Below the pieces are notes generated by a model that did no database searches, was not told the origin of the DNA, and saw only the letters and a program-made list of their open reading frames with translations. Shown here one piece after another: positions 23,301 through 38,300 of a DNA stretch of 64,000 nt. Source of the DNA: Planococcus citri (Eukaryota > Arthropoda > Insecta > Hemiptera > Pseudococcidae). A program made the position numbers and the translations under genes. The stretch's first letter is position 1. Each line of letters opens with the position of its first letter. The stretch lies in assembly GCF_950023065.1 (NCBI RefSeq), contig NC_088678.1, positions 76,851,590 through 76,915,589 on the forward strand. Direction: 5' to 3'.

Positions 23301-26300
23301 TCACTTTTTTGCAACTACAATCTTCAGGCAGCTTAAACTTATGTAGAACATTCTCCAAAAGTTTTGTGAGCTTTTCCATAGATGCATTTTTCAAGGCACT
23401 CCCAAATTTTCGCAATTCATCGTCCCTATACAGGGTGTCCGGGGAGTAGTTTAAGTTGCTGAATCTCCAGATTTGGATATACTTAACCGGGTACCACTAA
23501 CTAAAAAAACGTTTGATAAACATATTGCCTATCTTAACAATTGAAGGGGCAAAATGGCTTTATGTTTTAAAAAAAATACAAACATATGAACATTTTGAAG
23601 ATTGAAATGGGTAGGGCCCTAGTTCTTTGAAAACTGAACAAATTCGCGTATTACGACTTTTTGCCTAACTTGAAAATTGAAGGGACTATAACCAAATTAG
23701 AAGTAAAAACAGCTCAAAAGAAAGAATCAATAGCGAAAAAATGGATTTTACGTTCAAAATTAAACGAATTTGTTGTCTTCAATTTTCGATAAAAAATTAA
23801 AATTGAAGGAGAAAATCGACATTCTTCAATTCCTTCAATTTTGATTTTTGGAAAAAATTAAAAAAGTGCAAAATTTGTTCAATTTCAAAAGTACGATTCA
23901 TTTCCGCTCTTGGATTTTTCTTCTGAGCTGCTTTCATTTCAAATTTGGTCATGACCCTTTCAATTTTTCATGTCATAAAAAAAGTCATAATATGAGAATT
24001 TGTTCAGTTTTCGAAGTACCACCCATTCCAATCATGAAAAATTTCATTCATTTATTTCCATCAAAAAGCCATTTTGCCCCTTCAATTTTCAAGATAGGCA
24101 ACTTGTTCATCCAACTTTTTTTTAGTGGTGTCTGGTTACATCCAAATCTGAACTTTTCGCAACCACTCCCCGGACACCCTGTATATAACTCCTACAATAT
24201 TGAAAACAGACAATTTCTCAAAATGAAATGTTTTGCTGACTCAAAAATTTACACATAAATTTACCCTCAAAGTCAACAATAAATTTCAACTTTCAAAAAT
24301 TAACACGACCTGAAGGGATTCATTTTTTAAAAATAAATGTAACTACTTTTCAATACTTTTAATTTTAAAGATGGGTTATTTTGCAAAATAAAACTTTTTT
24401 GTTTGTTTCAAAAAGTTGAATCATGAATTTGGGTCAGAAATATCAAATTTTACAAAAGGTAGTTGCCCTCTCAAATTTCCAGTATTGAGTATTTGCACGT
24501 TTCAGAGAAGTCAAGTATTATGTGCCTTGATCATCTCTACGTGGACAAAAAATTGTTCAAAGACTGATACGGAGTTGGGAGGGGGGAAGAGTTTGAATTC
24601 AAATTCATTTTCAATGAAATCTATTCACCTGAAGTGTTTCTAATTCCATTTTGATTTTTCAAAAAAATGAGATGAAATTTTCAATTTTCCATTGAGCAGA
24701 TTATGGTTTTTAGGTGAGGAGGAGGAGGAGGAGGGAAGGGGGTCACAATAATTTATAGATTTCAGTAGGTATTCTGAGCAGCTGCAAAACATTCTTAGAA
24801 TATGGCTTGATACCTCCCACGTTGGAAAAAAAAGTTTGCAATTTCGATTACCCTATCAATCAAAATGACCATCATTTCGTTCCCAAGATTACTTTTTTTT
24901 GGGGGGGGGGGGGGAATTTGTTTTAAAATGTTCATTAGGATGCCCACTTTAAGAAAAATTATGACCCAAAGGATCAGGAGGGGGCGAGGCAGGGTAGACA
25001 TTCCTTATTTATTGTTATTTGTCGAATTATAAAGATATGTTCACTGTTCCTTAATTAAAAATTTATCGATTTACCATCTTTACGTTGACAATTTCCATCT
25101 CTATCAAGGGAATACCCCTCCTGGCACACGCAAGAGTACCCTCCAGCATAATTCAAGCAAGCCGAGTTCGGTCCGCAAATACTTCCAGAGTCGTACTCGC
25201 ATTCGTTGATATCAGTACAGATAATTCCAGTAGGCTGATCGGTCGAGTACTGTTTGTGGAATCCTGGAAGACAGTCGCAAGTTCTCGGGTCATTTCTATC
25301 GCTACATCTGCTGTTTGGCGCGTTACACAGGGCTGGATTTTTCACACATGGTGATTCGGTTTCTAGTGCTGAAAAAAGGAGATGAATACATGCATACTTC
25401 TGTCAAGTTGAATTTTTAATTAGTGGGTATTTTTGGAAAATTCTTCGCAGGTCTGTGGAGAGGGGGACGAGAGGAGGGACGAGGTTCCTCCATGCTCGAG
25501 CTCTTTTTGAGGGCCCTCTAGAGTTGAAAAAAATAAGATTTTTTCATAAAAAATGACCTGAAAAATTAGCTCGGAATTTCAAAGTCAGAATAATCTGGAT
25601 ATAAAACTTTTTTTTTGAACTTCAAGGACTCAAATTTTTCCTGAACGATCCTGATTCTTTCTATGTTCATTATTACCTGTGCAGTAAAATCCATTTCCCG
25701 AGTATCCGGCTTTGCAAGCACACTGATAGGAGCCCACTTCGTTGATGCATATAGCATTTGAATCGCAATTGGCCTTTCCTTCGGCACATTCGTTCACATC
25801 CAAACACCCAAATTCGTTCGTTTTAGAGCTCGAATACGTCGTATGGAAGCTAAAGAAAAATATATTAGAAGGGTAACCGATGAATACATATGATTTGTTA
25901 AAAAATGAAACTTCAAGTACCCTGAATTACAAACACATTTAAACGAATCTCCCTCAACAACGCAGGAACTATTGGCGACACATTTCACTCGGCCCTCGAT
26001 GCAAGGGTCTTCGTTCTCTGAAACGTTATTTAATCATCTCATTAGTCTGTGGTTCAAAGAGTTAGGAAAGGAGGAGAGTGAGGGTGAGGGGGTGAGACCA
26101 AAATTGGCGTTTTTCAATTACCTGTCAACAAAGACACCTTGTTTGTGGCGGCGAATCGTAAAATATTCTCTCGACTTTCGTAATTAATAAAATTTCGGGC
26201 AGTTTTCACTCGATAATAAGTGTACTGGGATCGTTGACCTTGATCATTGGCGCTGATATTGTTAGAGTTCAGTAGGCAAGATTCGTTGAAATGTACGGTT

Positions 26301-29300
26301 TGGTCTAGAGATACCTCGTATTGCTCTTCTTGTCCGGTAGATATTATATTTTTAACGTATTGGAGGGTCGATGATGAGCGAAACAGTCCTGAGAAGGAGA
26401 AATAGCTCACGATGAGGAAAAATTATTCTCTAAATTGCAAATTGAGAATTTTTGAAAATGGGGTTTTTGCCTATACCTTTGGATAAGAAATTGAATTGTT
26501 GTTGGTAATCGTTGATTGTGAGACGGCTGTCTCGTTTGTCTTGTGGGACAGTACCTCGGATGCTGGCTTCAATTTTCAACTGGTCAGTTACATCTAATCC
26601 TAGATATTTCTGAGTTATCGATATCCGGTCACCGGTTTCTTTGTAGAATATTTCGGCTGAGTGGTTCAGTACGCCACCTTTGAATGGATAATTTAGGATT
26701 TTATTAGTCTTAGGGCTCGTAGTAATGTTTTTTTTTCAAAAATCAAAAAAGTAATTGAATAAGTGAGAACAGAAAGGGACTTAGTCACAATTTCAGAAAT
26801 TTTTTTTCACGAATATGGGGGTTTTAAAGTACGGCGGATCGACTGGTAATGTCAGATTTCCGCAAAACTGCCGAGAAAGTGGTATTTGGGGGCAGAAAAA
26901 GGGCCGGGTCCGCATTGATGACTTTTTTGTTAAATTTTTTGAATTCCTTGAAAAATAACTAACATTTTCAAGAAGACCATTTTTTGAAATTTAAGTTCAC
27001 CTCTAAACTGAAAAAAAACAAAAAACGAAAAAATTAACAACTTCGGCAAAAAGTTAACCTCAAGGTGTTTTTGGCCAATTTAAATGAGATAGCAGTCTAA
27101 GTGATGTATTTAATAGTGATGTAGAATCAATCCTCATTCGTGCCCGAGCAATTTCAAGAGGAAAACTATCAACATTGCAAAATGAAAAAAGAGACCTCTA
27201 AAGAACTTTGAAAAAAAGTTACTGGATTTTTTTCGCAAAAACGATAAATTTTAGCAATTTTTCAAAAAAGCGAGAGCTTTTTGTTAACCTTTGAAAAATG
27301 AGAATTTTCGACAATTTCTGGCAAAAAGCAATGGAAAAAAATTTACAAATGCCCTTACTGACCTCATGCGAGTAAAACATTTCAATGCAGAAAAATCAAG
27401 AAAAAATAAACTGCTAGAATATTGCAGAATGAAATAATATAATGGACTTTTTTAAAAAGCGAGACCTTTTGTGAACCTTTGACGGACGAGTAGATACTTT
27501 CGGCAATTACTTGCAAAAAGCAAGATTTTCACAGTTTCAACATAAAACACTGCAATAACGTTTTTAAAATAAATTTTTCTATAAAAAGGTCACGTCTTTT
27601 TATTGGTAGGTATAAAACAAAACGATAATTTTTGGTACTTTTCGACAGTTTCCAGTAAAAAATGCTACCCCTTTCAATTTAGCTAAAAAGCTAGAACTTT
27701 TTTCAATTTTTAGGAAAAATCAAAACTGACAATTTTGGCGAAAAAAGTGGCAAAAAAATGGCATAAAAATGATTCATTATCATTTCGCAATTTTTGTCAA
27801 AAATTGAGACTTTTTCACAGTTTGATGGCAAGTAAGACTCTCTTGGAAAAAAGTTAAGCTTTTTGGATACTTTTCCAAGAAACAACAAATTTTTGTCAAT
27901 TTTCAGGGCGTCTATTGATTTCTGGAAATGATTTTTCCTGACCTTTTTCAGGTTTTTTAGGCAAATTTTTTCATTTTTCCTGACCTTGCGACGCGAGGTA
28001 AATTTTTTCCGAAATGAATACAATAAAACTACTAGAATTATTAAAAATTACGGATGAACACTTTCAAAAAATTCCCTGACTTGCGAGGGAAAAATTGCTC
28101 GGGCTATAGGTGGATAAGTATGGCGAATTTGCCCCCGAGAGCTTCAGGGTTGATATTTGCATGGAAGGTGGGTACCCTTGAGCACCTTCCGTCACGAAAG
28201 TTTCAGACCCCCAGACCACCCCCCCCCCCGTTTTTGAGAAACCACCCCTTTTATGAAATTACAATAGAAATTTTTTTCTCAGCCCCATGTGAACCGATTT
28301 TTTCGATTTTTTGGTATGTTGTAAACATCCATAAGAGGTATCCCCACAAAAATTTTCACCCCCCTCCCCCATATTTACCCCCCAAAATGACGTTTTTTAG
28401 CTTTATTTGCCCGTTTTAGCAATGATCATGATTCTGCACAAAAATGGGAATAGCATTTTTAAATGTGTTTTCGACCCCTACAAAACATATATTTTTTTCA
28501 AAAAAAAAATTTTTGGTGGGTCGTGGTCAAAAATTGAAAAAACTAACAGAGGCGGTAAGAATGAATTCTGGTGTAAATTATTGTTTTTGGTAAATGAGGT
28601 GTCGTTTCCATATGAATCGAACCCCCTCAACACGAATATGACGTCCAATTTAATGCTACCCTCAACCACACCCCTCCCGTGCCTCTGCCCCCACCTCAAT
28701 TTTTACTATTATATGTATTAAAAATTGAGCTATATAATAATATTGGTGTCGTTCTCAGATGAATCAAACACCCCGAACACGAATATGACGTCCAATTTAA
28801 TGCTACCCTCAACCACACCCCTCCAGTGCCTCTGCCCCCACCTCAATTTTTACTATATCAAGAATTGAGCTATTTTCACAATGTTGGTGTCGTTTTCATA
28901 TGAATCAAACCCTCCGAACACGAATATGACATCCAATTTTGCTCTACCCTCATTCACACCCCTCCAGTGCCTCTGCCCCCACTTCAATTTATACTAAGTT
29001 TAAAAAGTTTGATATTTTCATGATGTTGGTGTCGTTTTCATATGAATCAAACCCTCCGAACATGAATATGACATCCAATTTTACTCTACCCTCATTCACA
29101 CCCTTCCGGTGCCTCTACCCCCCTTAATTTTTACTCTATTATAAGGTGATCTATTTTCATAATGTTGGTGTCATTTTCATATGACTCGAATACCCCGAAC
29201 ACGAATATGACGTCCCATTTAATGCTACCCTCAACCACACCCCTCCAGTGCCTCTGCCCCCACCGCAATTTGTACTACTATATAAAAATTGAGCTGTATA

Positions 29301-32300
29301 ATAATATTGATGTCGTTTTCATATAAATCAAACACCCCTAACATGAATATGAAGTCCAATTTAGGTCTACCCGCATCTATTCCCTTCCAGGCTACAGCCA
29401 GTTCCTCGAAAATGTTAAAGTTTGACCCTTGCGATGTCGTTGAGTTTTCAACCTTCGTGAAACATACCTTTAATAGTAATTGATTTGATTTGAAGTAATT
29501 ATTGGTCGAGGATTGATCGGAGTTAGCTAAAAATTTTATTGTTTAGGTGGGGGAAGAGGCACTGTAGGGGTGTGAATGAGGGTAGAGTAAAATTGGATGT
29601 CATATTCGTGTTCGGAGGGTTTGATTCATATGAAAACGACACCAACATTGTGAAAATAGCTAAATTCTTGATATAGTAAAAATTGAGGTGGTGGCAGGGG
29701 CACTGGAGGGGTGTGGTTGAGGGTAGCATTAAATTGGACGTCATATTCGTGTTCGGGGTGTTTGATTCATATGAGAACGACACCAATATTATTATATAGC
29801 TTAATTTTTAATATAATAGTAAAAATTGAGGTGGGGGCAGAGGCACGGGAGGGGTGTGGTTGAGGGTAGCATTAAATTGGACGTCATATTCGTGTTGAGG
29901 GGGTTCGATTCATATGGAAACGACACCTCATTTACCAAAAACAATAATTTACACCAGAATTCATTTTTACCCCCTCTGTTAGTTTTTTCAATTTTTGACC
30001 ACGACCCACCAAAAATTTTTTTTTTGAAAAAAATATATGTTTTGTAGGGGTCGAAAACACATTTAAAAATGCTATTCCCATTTTTGTGCAGAATCATGAT
30101 CATTGCTAAAACGGGCAAATAAAGCTAAAAAACGTCAATTTGGGGGGTAAATATGGGGGGAGGGGTGTGAAAATTTTTGTGGGGATACCTCTTATGGATG
30201 TTTACAACATACCAAAAAATCGAAAAAATCGGTTCACATGGGGCTGAGAAAAAAATTTCTATTGTAATTTCATAAAAGGGATGAGGGTTTCTCAAAAACG
30301 GGGGGGTCTGGGGGTCTGAAACTTTCGTGACGGAAGGTGCTCAAGGGTACCCACCTTCCATGCAAATATCAACCCTGAAGCTCTCGGGGGCAAATTCACC
30401 ATACTTATCCACCTATAGCCTTTCTGAAATTCCTTGATTTTTCGATCCAGATGGCTGAAATTCGCCGACTTTTCCAGGTTTTCCAAAGACAATCACTTGC
30501 GGTTTCCATCATTCAATAGGAAATATTGTAGGAGGGTCGATACACAATCAACCAAAATGGTCATGTCTTATAAAGATTCCTCCCTCCCTTTATTTTTTGA
30601 TAAAACAAAATTTGACTTCAAGAGGGATCAATTAATAAATTGGAGGTTTTTCAAAAAATTCCGATGATTTTAAGAATCTGATACTTCGAAAATAAAATAT
30701 ATGAACTTTCAGTCTACAATTTCTTTTTTTATGTCTTCTAGTGAAATGAAATTATGAACAATCGTGTCAAACCAAAAGAACCGAACTATGAACCCAATGT
30801 TCTGACGACATGACAAATGAATCTGTATAAAGCATCCTCACTTTTTGTTACTCCAGTCTCCAGCTTAAAAGATGATGTCATAGTCCAGGAAAATTAGCAT
30901 TCCATGAGGAAAAGTTTTATAACAAGATGAATTTTAATATACGGGGGTTTGTTGATACGCTGAACACGAATTTGGGGTGTCCGGGTGAATCCGGTGTACG
31001 CTTCCCCCTTTTTGTGGACCCCACGCCCCGCAAATTTGGTTTTTGGCGTATTACTCCGAAAATATGCATTTTTATGCAAAAATGTTTCGTATCGATTTTG
31101 TTCTCCTCTAAATTCTCCGTCGAATGAGAGGTCAACTAAGTTTCCAACCCCCAGGGGGGGTGGACTGATGGTCACTCAAAGTAGGGGTGTTTGGAAAAAT
31201 TTCCAAAATATGTAATTGAGATGGTTCGTATTCCACTTTTTATGCATGAAAAATGTATTCAATAACGTCACGATCCCTAACAAGGGTCAGTAGGTACTCA
31301 ACAGATTCCTCTTCCCGCCCCTGCCCCCTCCTATAGTCCGACTTAATGAGTTCAACGGATAAGACACCATAATAAAAAGCTTCACTTGAAGCTGAATTTT
31401 GGAATAAGGGGGATTTTTGATACGCTGAAAACAAATTTGAAGTGTCCGCGGGTACATCCGATGTACGCTTCCCCTTTTTGTGAACCAACTGAGCCCCCCA
31501 AATTTGCTTTTTTGCGTTTAAGTCCAAACATAATATGAATTTTTACGCAAAAATTCTTCTCATTGATATCGTTTTACTGCAAATTCCCCGTCGAATGAAG
31601 GATCAGCGAAGTATCCAACCCAAGAGGGGAGGGGTGGACTTATAGTCACTCAAAGAAGAGGTGTTTGGAGAAATTTCCAAAATACATATAAGTGTGATTG
31701 ATCGTATTCCACTTTTAATAAAAAAAAAAGTTTTTCAGGTAAGTAAGCAAGATTTTTTGACGGTTTAATAAAAAAAAACTATAGAAATGTTGCTAATTTT
31801 TGAAAAAAGAAAAACTTTTGGAGTGAAAAAGTGACTTTTTTCAATGAAAGCGAGACTTTTGGAAAAAAAGTACATTTGACATTTTTTGCAAATTCAAGCG
31901 AAATCTTTCGACAATTTTTGGAAAGAGACAACGTTTTTTTTTTTTGGCAATTTTGACTCAAGCCGAGACTTTTTGCCATTGTTGTCAGAAAACGAGACTA
32001 CTCAGCCATTCTGATCAACGATTGGATTTTTTCTGTTTCTGACAGAAAATTTTGTTGCATAAGCAATGCTCTGAAACCTTAGCTTTTAAGGCAATGCAGC
32101 CAGACATGAAAAAAACGACTAAAAGCTCCGTAGCTTGTGAATAATTAGTCAAGGTAATTTGGTTCAACAGATGGATAATCTTACCAGTGATTTGGAATCC
32201 ATTCAAACCATTTCCAATAGGTTTGGCAAAGAGCCAGTTCAGCATGGTGGTAATTGGATACAAGAACTGTAATTGAATTCCAACCGTTGATGGTACTTTG

Positions 32301-35300
32301 GAAATGGCGACGTAGGCACGACCTTCCTGGATATTTATATAAGCTTGGATTTCGATTTGGTTCAGTTTGATTCCGTTCACATCGATGGTTATTTTTCCAC
32401 TGGCTCGTAAAGGAACTCCTGTCGAGTATAAGAAGGTCATTTTTTTTTTTTTGATAAAATAAAAAAAGAAGACTTTATGCGAAGGGGGGGGAGAAAGAAG
32501 TATGCCCACCATCTTTCAAGCAGTTGAATCCATTTCCATAAAATGCTGGTCTACAAGTACAACAGAATCCTCTGGCGGTATCTACACAAGTGGCCTGACT
32601 ATGACAACGACTGAATCCTACAGCACAAGAGGTAATTTGATCGCCATAGCTGACTGTGTGTACAAAAAAAAAAGAACACAATTCAACATGTAGGAAGTCT
32701 TAATCAAAGGTCATCGAACTCGTATTATTTACCATAATCAGATACTATCTGCGAGGTAACAGGTACCTCTATATTTGAAACATTATCATAGGGCCCAGTT
32801 CTAAATACAAATAAACCAGCTTCGTTGGTGTTACTCAATCTGAAAACGTGGTTCTTGATTAATAAAATACGAGTATTAAGTATGTCACACGTGGATTGAA
32901 AAAATTGAATCTTGGTAATGGGAAATTGAAATTTTCTGCTCCACGTACCTAATCAAATTACGTATTTGGTCAGTTCCTGATCCTTGTAACGTGTGTACGC
33001 GACCATTGGCCGCAACCAGACCAGCCTGAGCTTTGGCATCCGGCAATCCGGTACCTAATTGGCCATCACCTTGTATCCATTGTATTCCGTCGTCGGCGTA
33101 TAAAAATTCAACGTATGATTCTTCGTTATTCGAAGCTATCACAATTTGATACGTGTTGACCTTTTCATGAAAAATTTACGAACAAAAAAAAAGGAGATTA
33201 CTCGAGGCGGCGTCAAATTATAAGCGAATCGTTTAAAAATACGATTATCATTAACGTGCCGTGATACGCTCAGTGGGGCTAATTAGTTGGGAAGCAGCGA
33301 TAACTAACTAGTATGTAAGGTAATGAATTCACGTGCGAGATAATACGACCTGGTATCATGTTGAAATATGAATTAAAAAAAGCAACATTAGTGATTTTTT
33401 TCCAATGAAAAAAGCAACTAAAATTTTTACTCAATGACCATCACCTACCAATTGTGTTAATATTGATAAAGCAGAACAAAATTGATTCAATGTTTCAACG
33501 TTGTTTGATGAACTTTTCCAAAATTTTAGGTGCTGAAGCGCATTTTTCAATTTTTAGTGAATTTTAAAAACCCAAAATTGGACCAAAAATGAGAAAAAAA
33601 TTCAAAATTTTACCGAAGTGACCTAGAAGGCTGAAATTTAATATATAACCTATTTTCGACTGGCAAAATCGATTAGAAACCGTTTCAAATCGTTTTGAGC
33701 AGTTCTGGAGCCTCCGGCAGATTTTGGAAACTTCAAATAGAATTGAAAAACTGAAATTCACTCTGCACCTTAATTTCAACATGCTGAGTTCAGTAGACGT
33801 GGTTTCGAGCAGTTTTGGAGCCTCCAGCGACATTTCTGGAGATTCTGGTTTTCCAAAATAACGCCACAGAACTTTTCAAAAATACTTCAGCATAAATGTG
33901 CTCAAGATTATTGGTATTCGTTGGTGATCTGATTGATTGATCAACACCCCATTTTTCCAAAATCGGTGGGTTCCAGTTTCAAAACAGAATGTTGTCTAGC
34001 GATTCAATGATTTCAGAGTTTGAGGTAAAAAGCTGAAATTCACTGTTTATACCCTACTTTTGAAATTCTGTGTCGATTGCAGATGGTTTCGACCAGTTTT
34101 CGAGCCTCCAGCAATACTTTGAAAATCCTAGTTTTTCACGAAACGTCATAAAATCTGTCCACATTAAAGCAGATTTTGGAAAATGAATGGAGTTTAATTG
34201 TCAAGTGGGTGATTAACAACGCACCAATCACGAGCGTTCATACTGAAGTTAATTTAGACAGATTTTAAGCAAATCTTTAGACTCCAGATTAATTTGAAAC
34301 CACCTCTGGTCGGCTTCAGATATTATAATGCTCAAAACGGTTCGAAACCGTTTCCAATCTATTTGGCAGGTCGAAAAAATGAGCTAAATACCAAATTTCA
34401 GCTTTATAGACCAATTTGGTAGAGTTTTTGATTTTTTTTTCAGATTTTTAGTCTAAATTTGACTTTTGAAAATTCACCAAAAATCGAAAAATGCACTTTC
34501 ATAGCATCTGAAATTTCAACTGGGATACTTGTGGGTCATTTCACCTCAATTCGACCAACGTTTTCGAGTCATGTCCTCCCATTTCATTCAATTTTTTTTT
34601 ACAGTGTCCACCCATCCAATAAGTAAGTAAGAACCCCGAAATCAGTTTGGTCCAAGCCCCCTCAGAGGGCGAAAAGTACTCAATTTCAGCAGCGCATACC
34701 TCTAAAGCTATGATACTTTGATCAAAACAGATCCCACAGTTCGAAAATGCATTGCATTTTAAACTTTCCAAGTATTTTGAATTATTTTCAAAATTTTGAA
34801 ATTTGAACTTTCGAATTGAGAAGTTTGAATTTCAAAATTGGCACTGTAAGTGGTAGCTAACATTTAAAATTCTGAAATGGTTTGTGAGAGGGATATATGG
34901 GGCTCCTGTTAAGGAATATTAGGGACAATCACCACACAGTGGTGGTAACACTGGAAAGCGTCGATCTCTGGAGAACTCGCTGGAGATCGGCGCTGCGGCC
35001 GTTATTATGTTCGTACTTTATGTAGAATATGGTCAGTGTGTATTTTATCCCAATTAGTGTATTGTTTTATTAGGTGCGTCGTGGTGTCGTATCCAGTGTA
35101 TACGTTTATCTTATTTCAATGTGTTTATTTTATGTGTACTGTGTCTAACTTTTTATATAGTAATCTGTGTTAACTATTGTGTTTAATTCTGCATGTAACG
35201 TACATGAATACATAATTCTAAAAGTACATCGCGTGTCGTCTATTATTACAATAAAGGTATATTATCCAAGCCGGGGTAAGTCTGTCATCCTCAGGGGTGC

Positions 35301-38300
35301 TTAATTATATCTATTACCTTTACAGGTTTCTATAGATCTTCTGATGCTCTTTTGAAATAATCAATTTTCTAGATAAGATCTTTCAATGTAAAAGAATCAC
35401 CCCTCCCTCCCCAATTTGGGCAAAACTTTCAAAAAAAAATCTGGGGCATGTGATATATCGAATTGTATGTTTTTGGTGATGCTGAAAACGAATATGACGT
35501 AAGAAATTTGATTGGACCCCACCCATGGGTTCCAGCACCTCCCCAAAGGTTCAAAAAAGTGTTTTGTTCGTCCGACACATGAAATAGTATGTTTTTGGTG
35601 ACGCTGAACACGAATATGACGTTAAATTTTTGATTGGAGCAAAATTAAACAAATGTGGACTTCTAACCATCATGGAGGAGGTTTTGGGAAAATGAGCGAG
35701 GTTAATTTGAAAAACTTAAGCTATACTAGTGTTCAGCGATATCGAAAACATACTATATCATGTGTTACACGAATGAAATCATTTTTTTTTTAGTTTTGTC
35801 CCCTTTGGGGAGGCGCTGGGATCCGTGGGTGGGGTCCAATCAAAAATCTGACATCATATTCGTGTTCAGCATCACCAAAAACATACAATTCGATATATCG
35901 CATGCCCCAGGTTTTTTTTTGAAAGTTTTGCCCAAATTTGGGGGAGGGGGTGCTCCCTCTACATTGAAAGATCTCATATCGAAAGTTAATTATTTCAAAA
36001 AAGCATCATAAGGCACATCTATAGAAATTTTTTCGGAATTTTAAATTATAGCTCCCACTTACAGCGCCATTCTGAAATTAGAACTTTCAATTCGGAACTT
36101 CAACTTTCAACTTTTGAAAATTTCAAAATACTTAAAAAGTTCGAAATGCAAAGCCCTTTCAAACTATGGAATCTGTTTTGATCAAAGGTTCATAGCTTTA
36201 GAGGTATATGCTGCTGAAGTTGAGTACCTCGACACAATGTGAAAATAATTGAAGCCCTTCACCTGGCGCAGCCACTCAGGGGGCTCGGACCAAACTGATT
36301 TCGGGTTTCTTACTTATTGAGGGGGTAGACATACTGAATAATTAATATTTATTTCAAAACGTTTTTTTCATGTAAGTATAATAAGTATGTATTTTATTTT
36401 TTCATAAGTATTATTTATACGAAGAAACCCCCATTGGAAATCAGTTGAGAGCCAATATCCACATTTCATGGCCTGGCGCCTTTTCTAAGCAGTCAAAAGC
36501 GGGCAAAGATGACACATGGGGGTGTTTTGGGATCAAAATTTGGTTGTTCTTGTTGTTTATTTGACGATTACAGTACAATTGCATATCTAATATCCATGTA
36601 GGTATTGTATATATAGGTATTAATTAAAAATATCTTGAGGGAGTTTCATATTTTGAAATGAAAAGAATCGTAGTTGAAATTGATAATTTATCGTCATATG
36701 TAACAAACTGACTTTATGGTGAAAAATAAAACTACGGGTAAGTGATTACTCCATGACTGACAATACCAACAATCAACATATCCAAATTGAAGCATCCCAG
36801 GATAAGGAAGTTGCAAAACTACTGTTTAAAATAATATGTAATTAAATTTAGAATCACGAAGTAACATGTTAATTAAAAATGCAATCTATGTAAGTTATTG
36901 TAAATCAAATAAAGAATTTTAAAGTAACAAATGCTTATAAAAAACATCATCAATATGGTTTATGCAAATTGAATCAGAATTCCCCAGCAACACGTATCAA
37001 TATGTGTACCTGTACGTGCATCTGAGAAGGTCCCAATTTGGATATAGGTCTACCGCAAAATGGAAACACTTACAAGACAAAAAATGATACAACAAAACAA
37101 CCACAAATCAGAAAAGAGGTAGGTAAGTGATTTTTATTCCTATGCCACCTGAAAATAATAAATATGAAGCTTTGAAAAAACGTATAATTGCTGAATTCAC
37201 GGACTCTCAGGAGACGCTGCCGAATGGGTTATCATTAGAAAAGTGAGAGAGTACCAGACAAACTGCTTCACCATTACAAATACATTACTCCATTGAGTTT
37301 TAACCAAGAATATCCTCATCTCATAAAAAAATATTTAATTCCACTTCTTCCAGATTTTCCTCCAATGAAAAAGAAAATTCAAGTCAAAGTTCAATAATAC
37401 CTACCTAAAGTTTAACTCATGACTCGACTTTCAGCGTTCGTACTCAATCTTTTCCAGAAAATAACCTCAGCTTTGAGTAACCAAAAAAGCTCGAAAACAT
37501 ATGACCCAAAAAAATCAGGCAAAACTTGAGTAGGTAAAATAGTTTAATGCAGAAAAAAATGATCATTTGGTTTTCATTTCTGAGAAATTGGATCATTTTG
37601 CAACTTTGTGGCAATTTTTGGCAACAAAGTAAGAATATATCTACCATTTCTTTGGACAATTATAGAAAAAAAGTGAAATAGTTTGGAATATTTCTCAAAA
37701 AAAATAGAACGAAAAATTTTATTATGAAAATGAAAATTTAAGTCAAAGTTCATTTATACCTTTTGGCTCAACATTCAGCGTTCGTACTCTAATCTTTAAA
37801 AAAAATAACCTCAGCATGCAGTAACCAAAAAAGCTCGAAGAAATGGCCAAGAAAAAATGGCAAAACGTAACGTGAATAAAATAGTTAAATGCAGAGAAAA
37901 ATTACAATTTGGTTTTCAAATCAAAAAAAAATTGATCATTTCTCAACTTTGTATAAATTTTATGGTGAAAAATATGTAGAACTACAGGTAAGTGACTACT
38001 ACACCACGACCAACAATACCAACATATCCGAATAGAAGCATCCCAGGATAGGGAAGTTGCAAAACATACTGTTTAAAATAATATAGGCATGTATATATGT
38101 AATTAAATTAAGAATTACGAAGTACAAGTAACATGTTAATTAAAAATGCCATCAATGTAGTTAATGTAAATCAAATTAAGAATTGTAAAGTAACAAATGT
38201 TGATAAAAAAACATTATCGATGTGGTTTATGCAAATTGAATTCAGAATTGCCAAGCAACACGTTGATTAAAAACATCAACATAATTCATATGGGGTTGTA

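Noticed and set aside
23848..24258. 136-codon frame in nidogen intron 11
   Set aside because: Entirely within and beyond the right arm of the CAGGGTGTCC foldback; Phe/Ser-rich A/T translation.
28407..30118. Two 104-105 codon frames on opposite strands with nearly identical proteins
   Set aside because: They are the two arms of the giant hairpin; composition is low-complexity and no start context or splice sites fit. A repeat by-product, not a gene pair.
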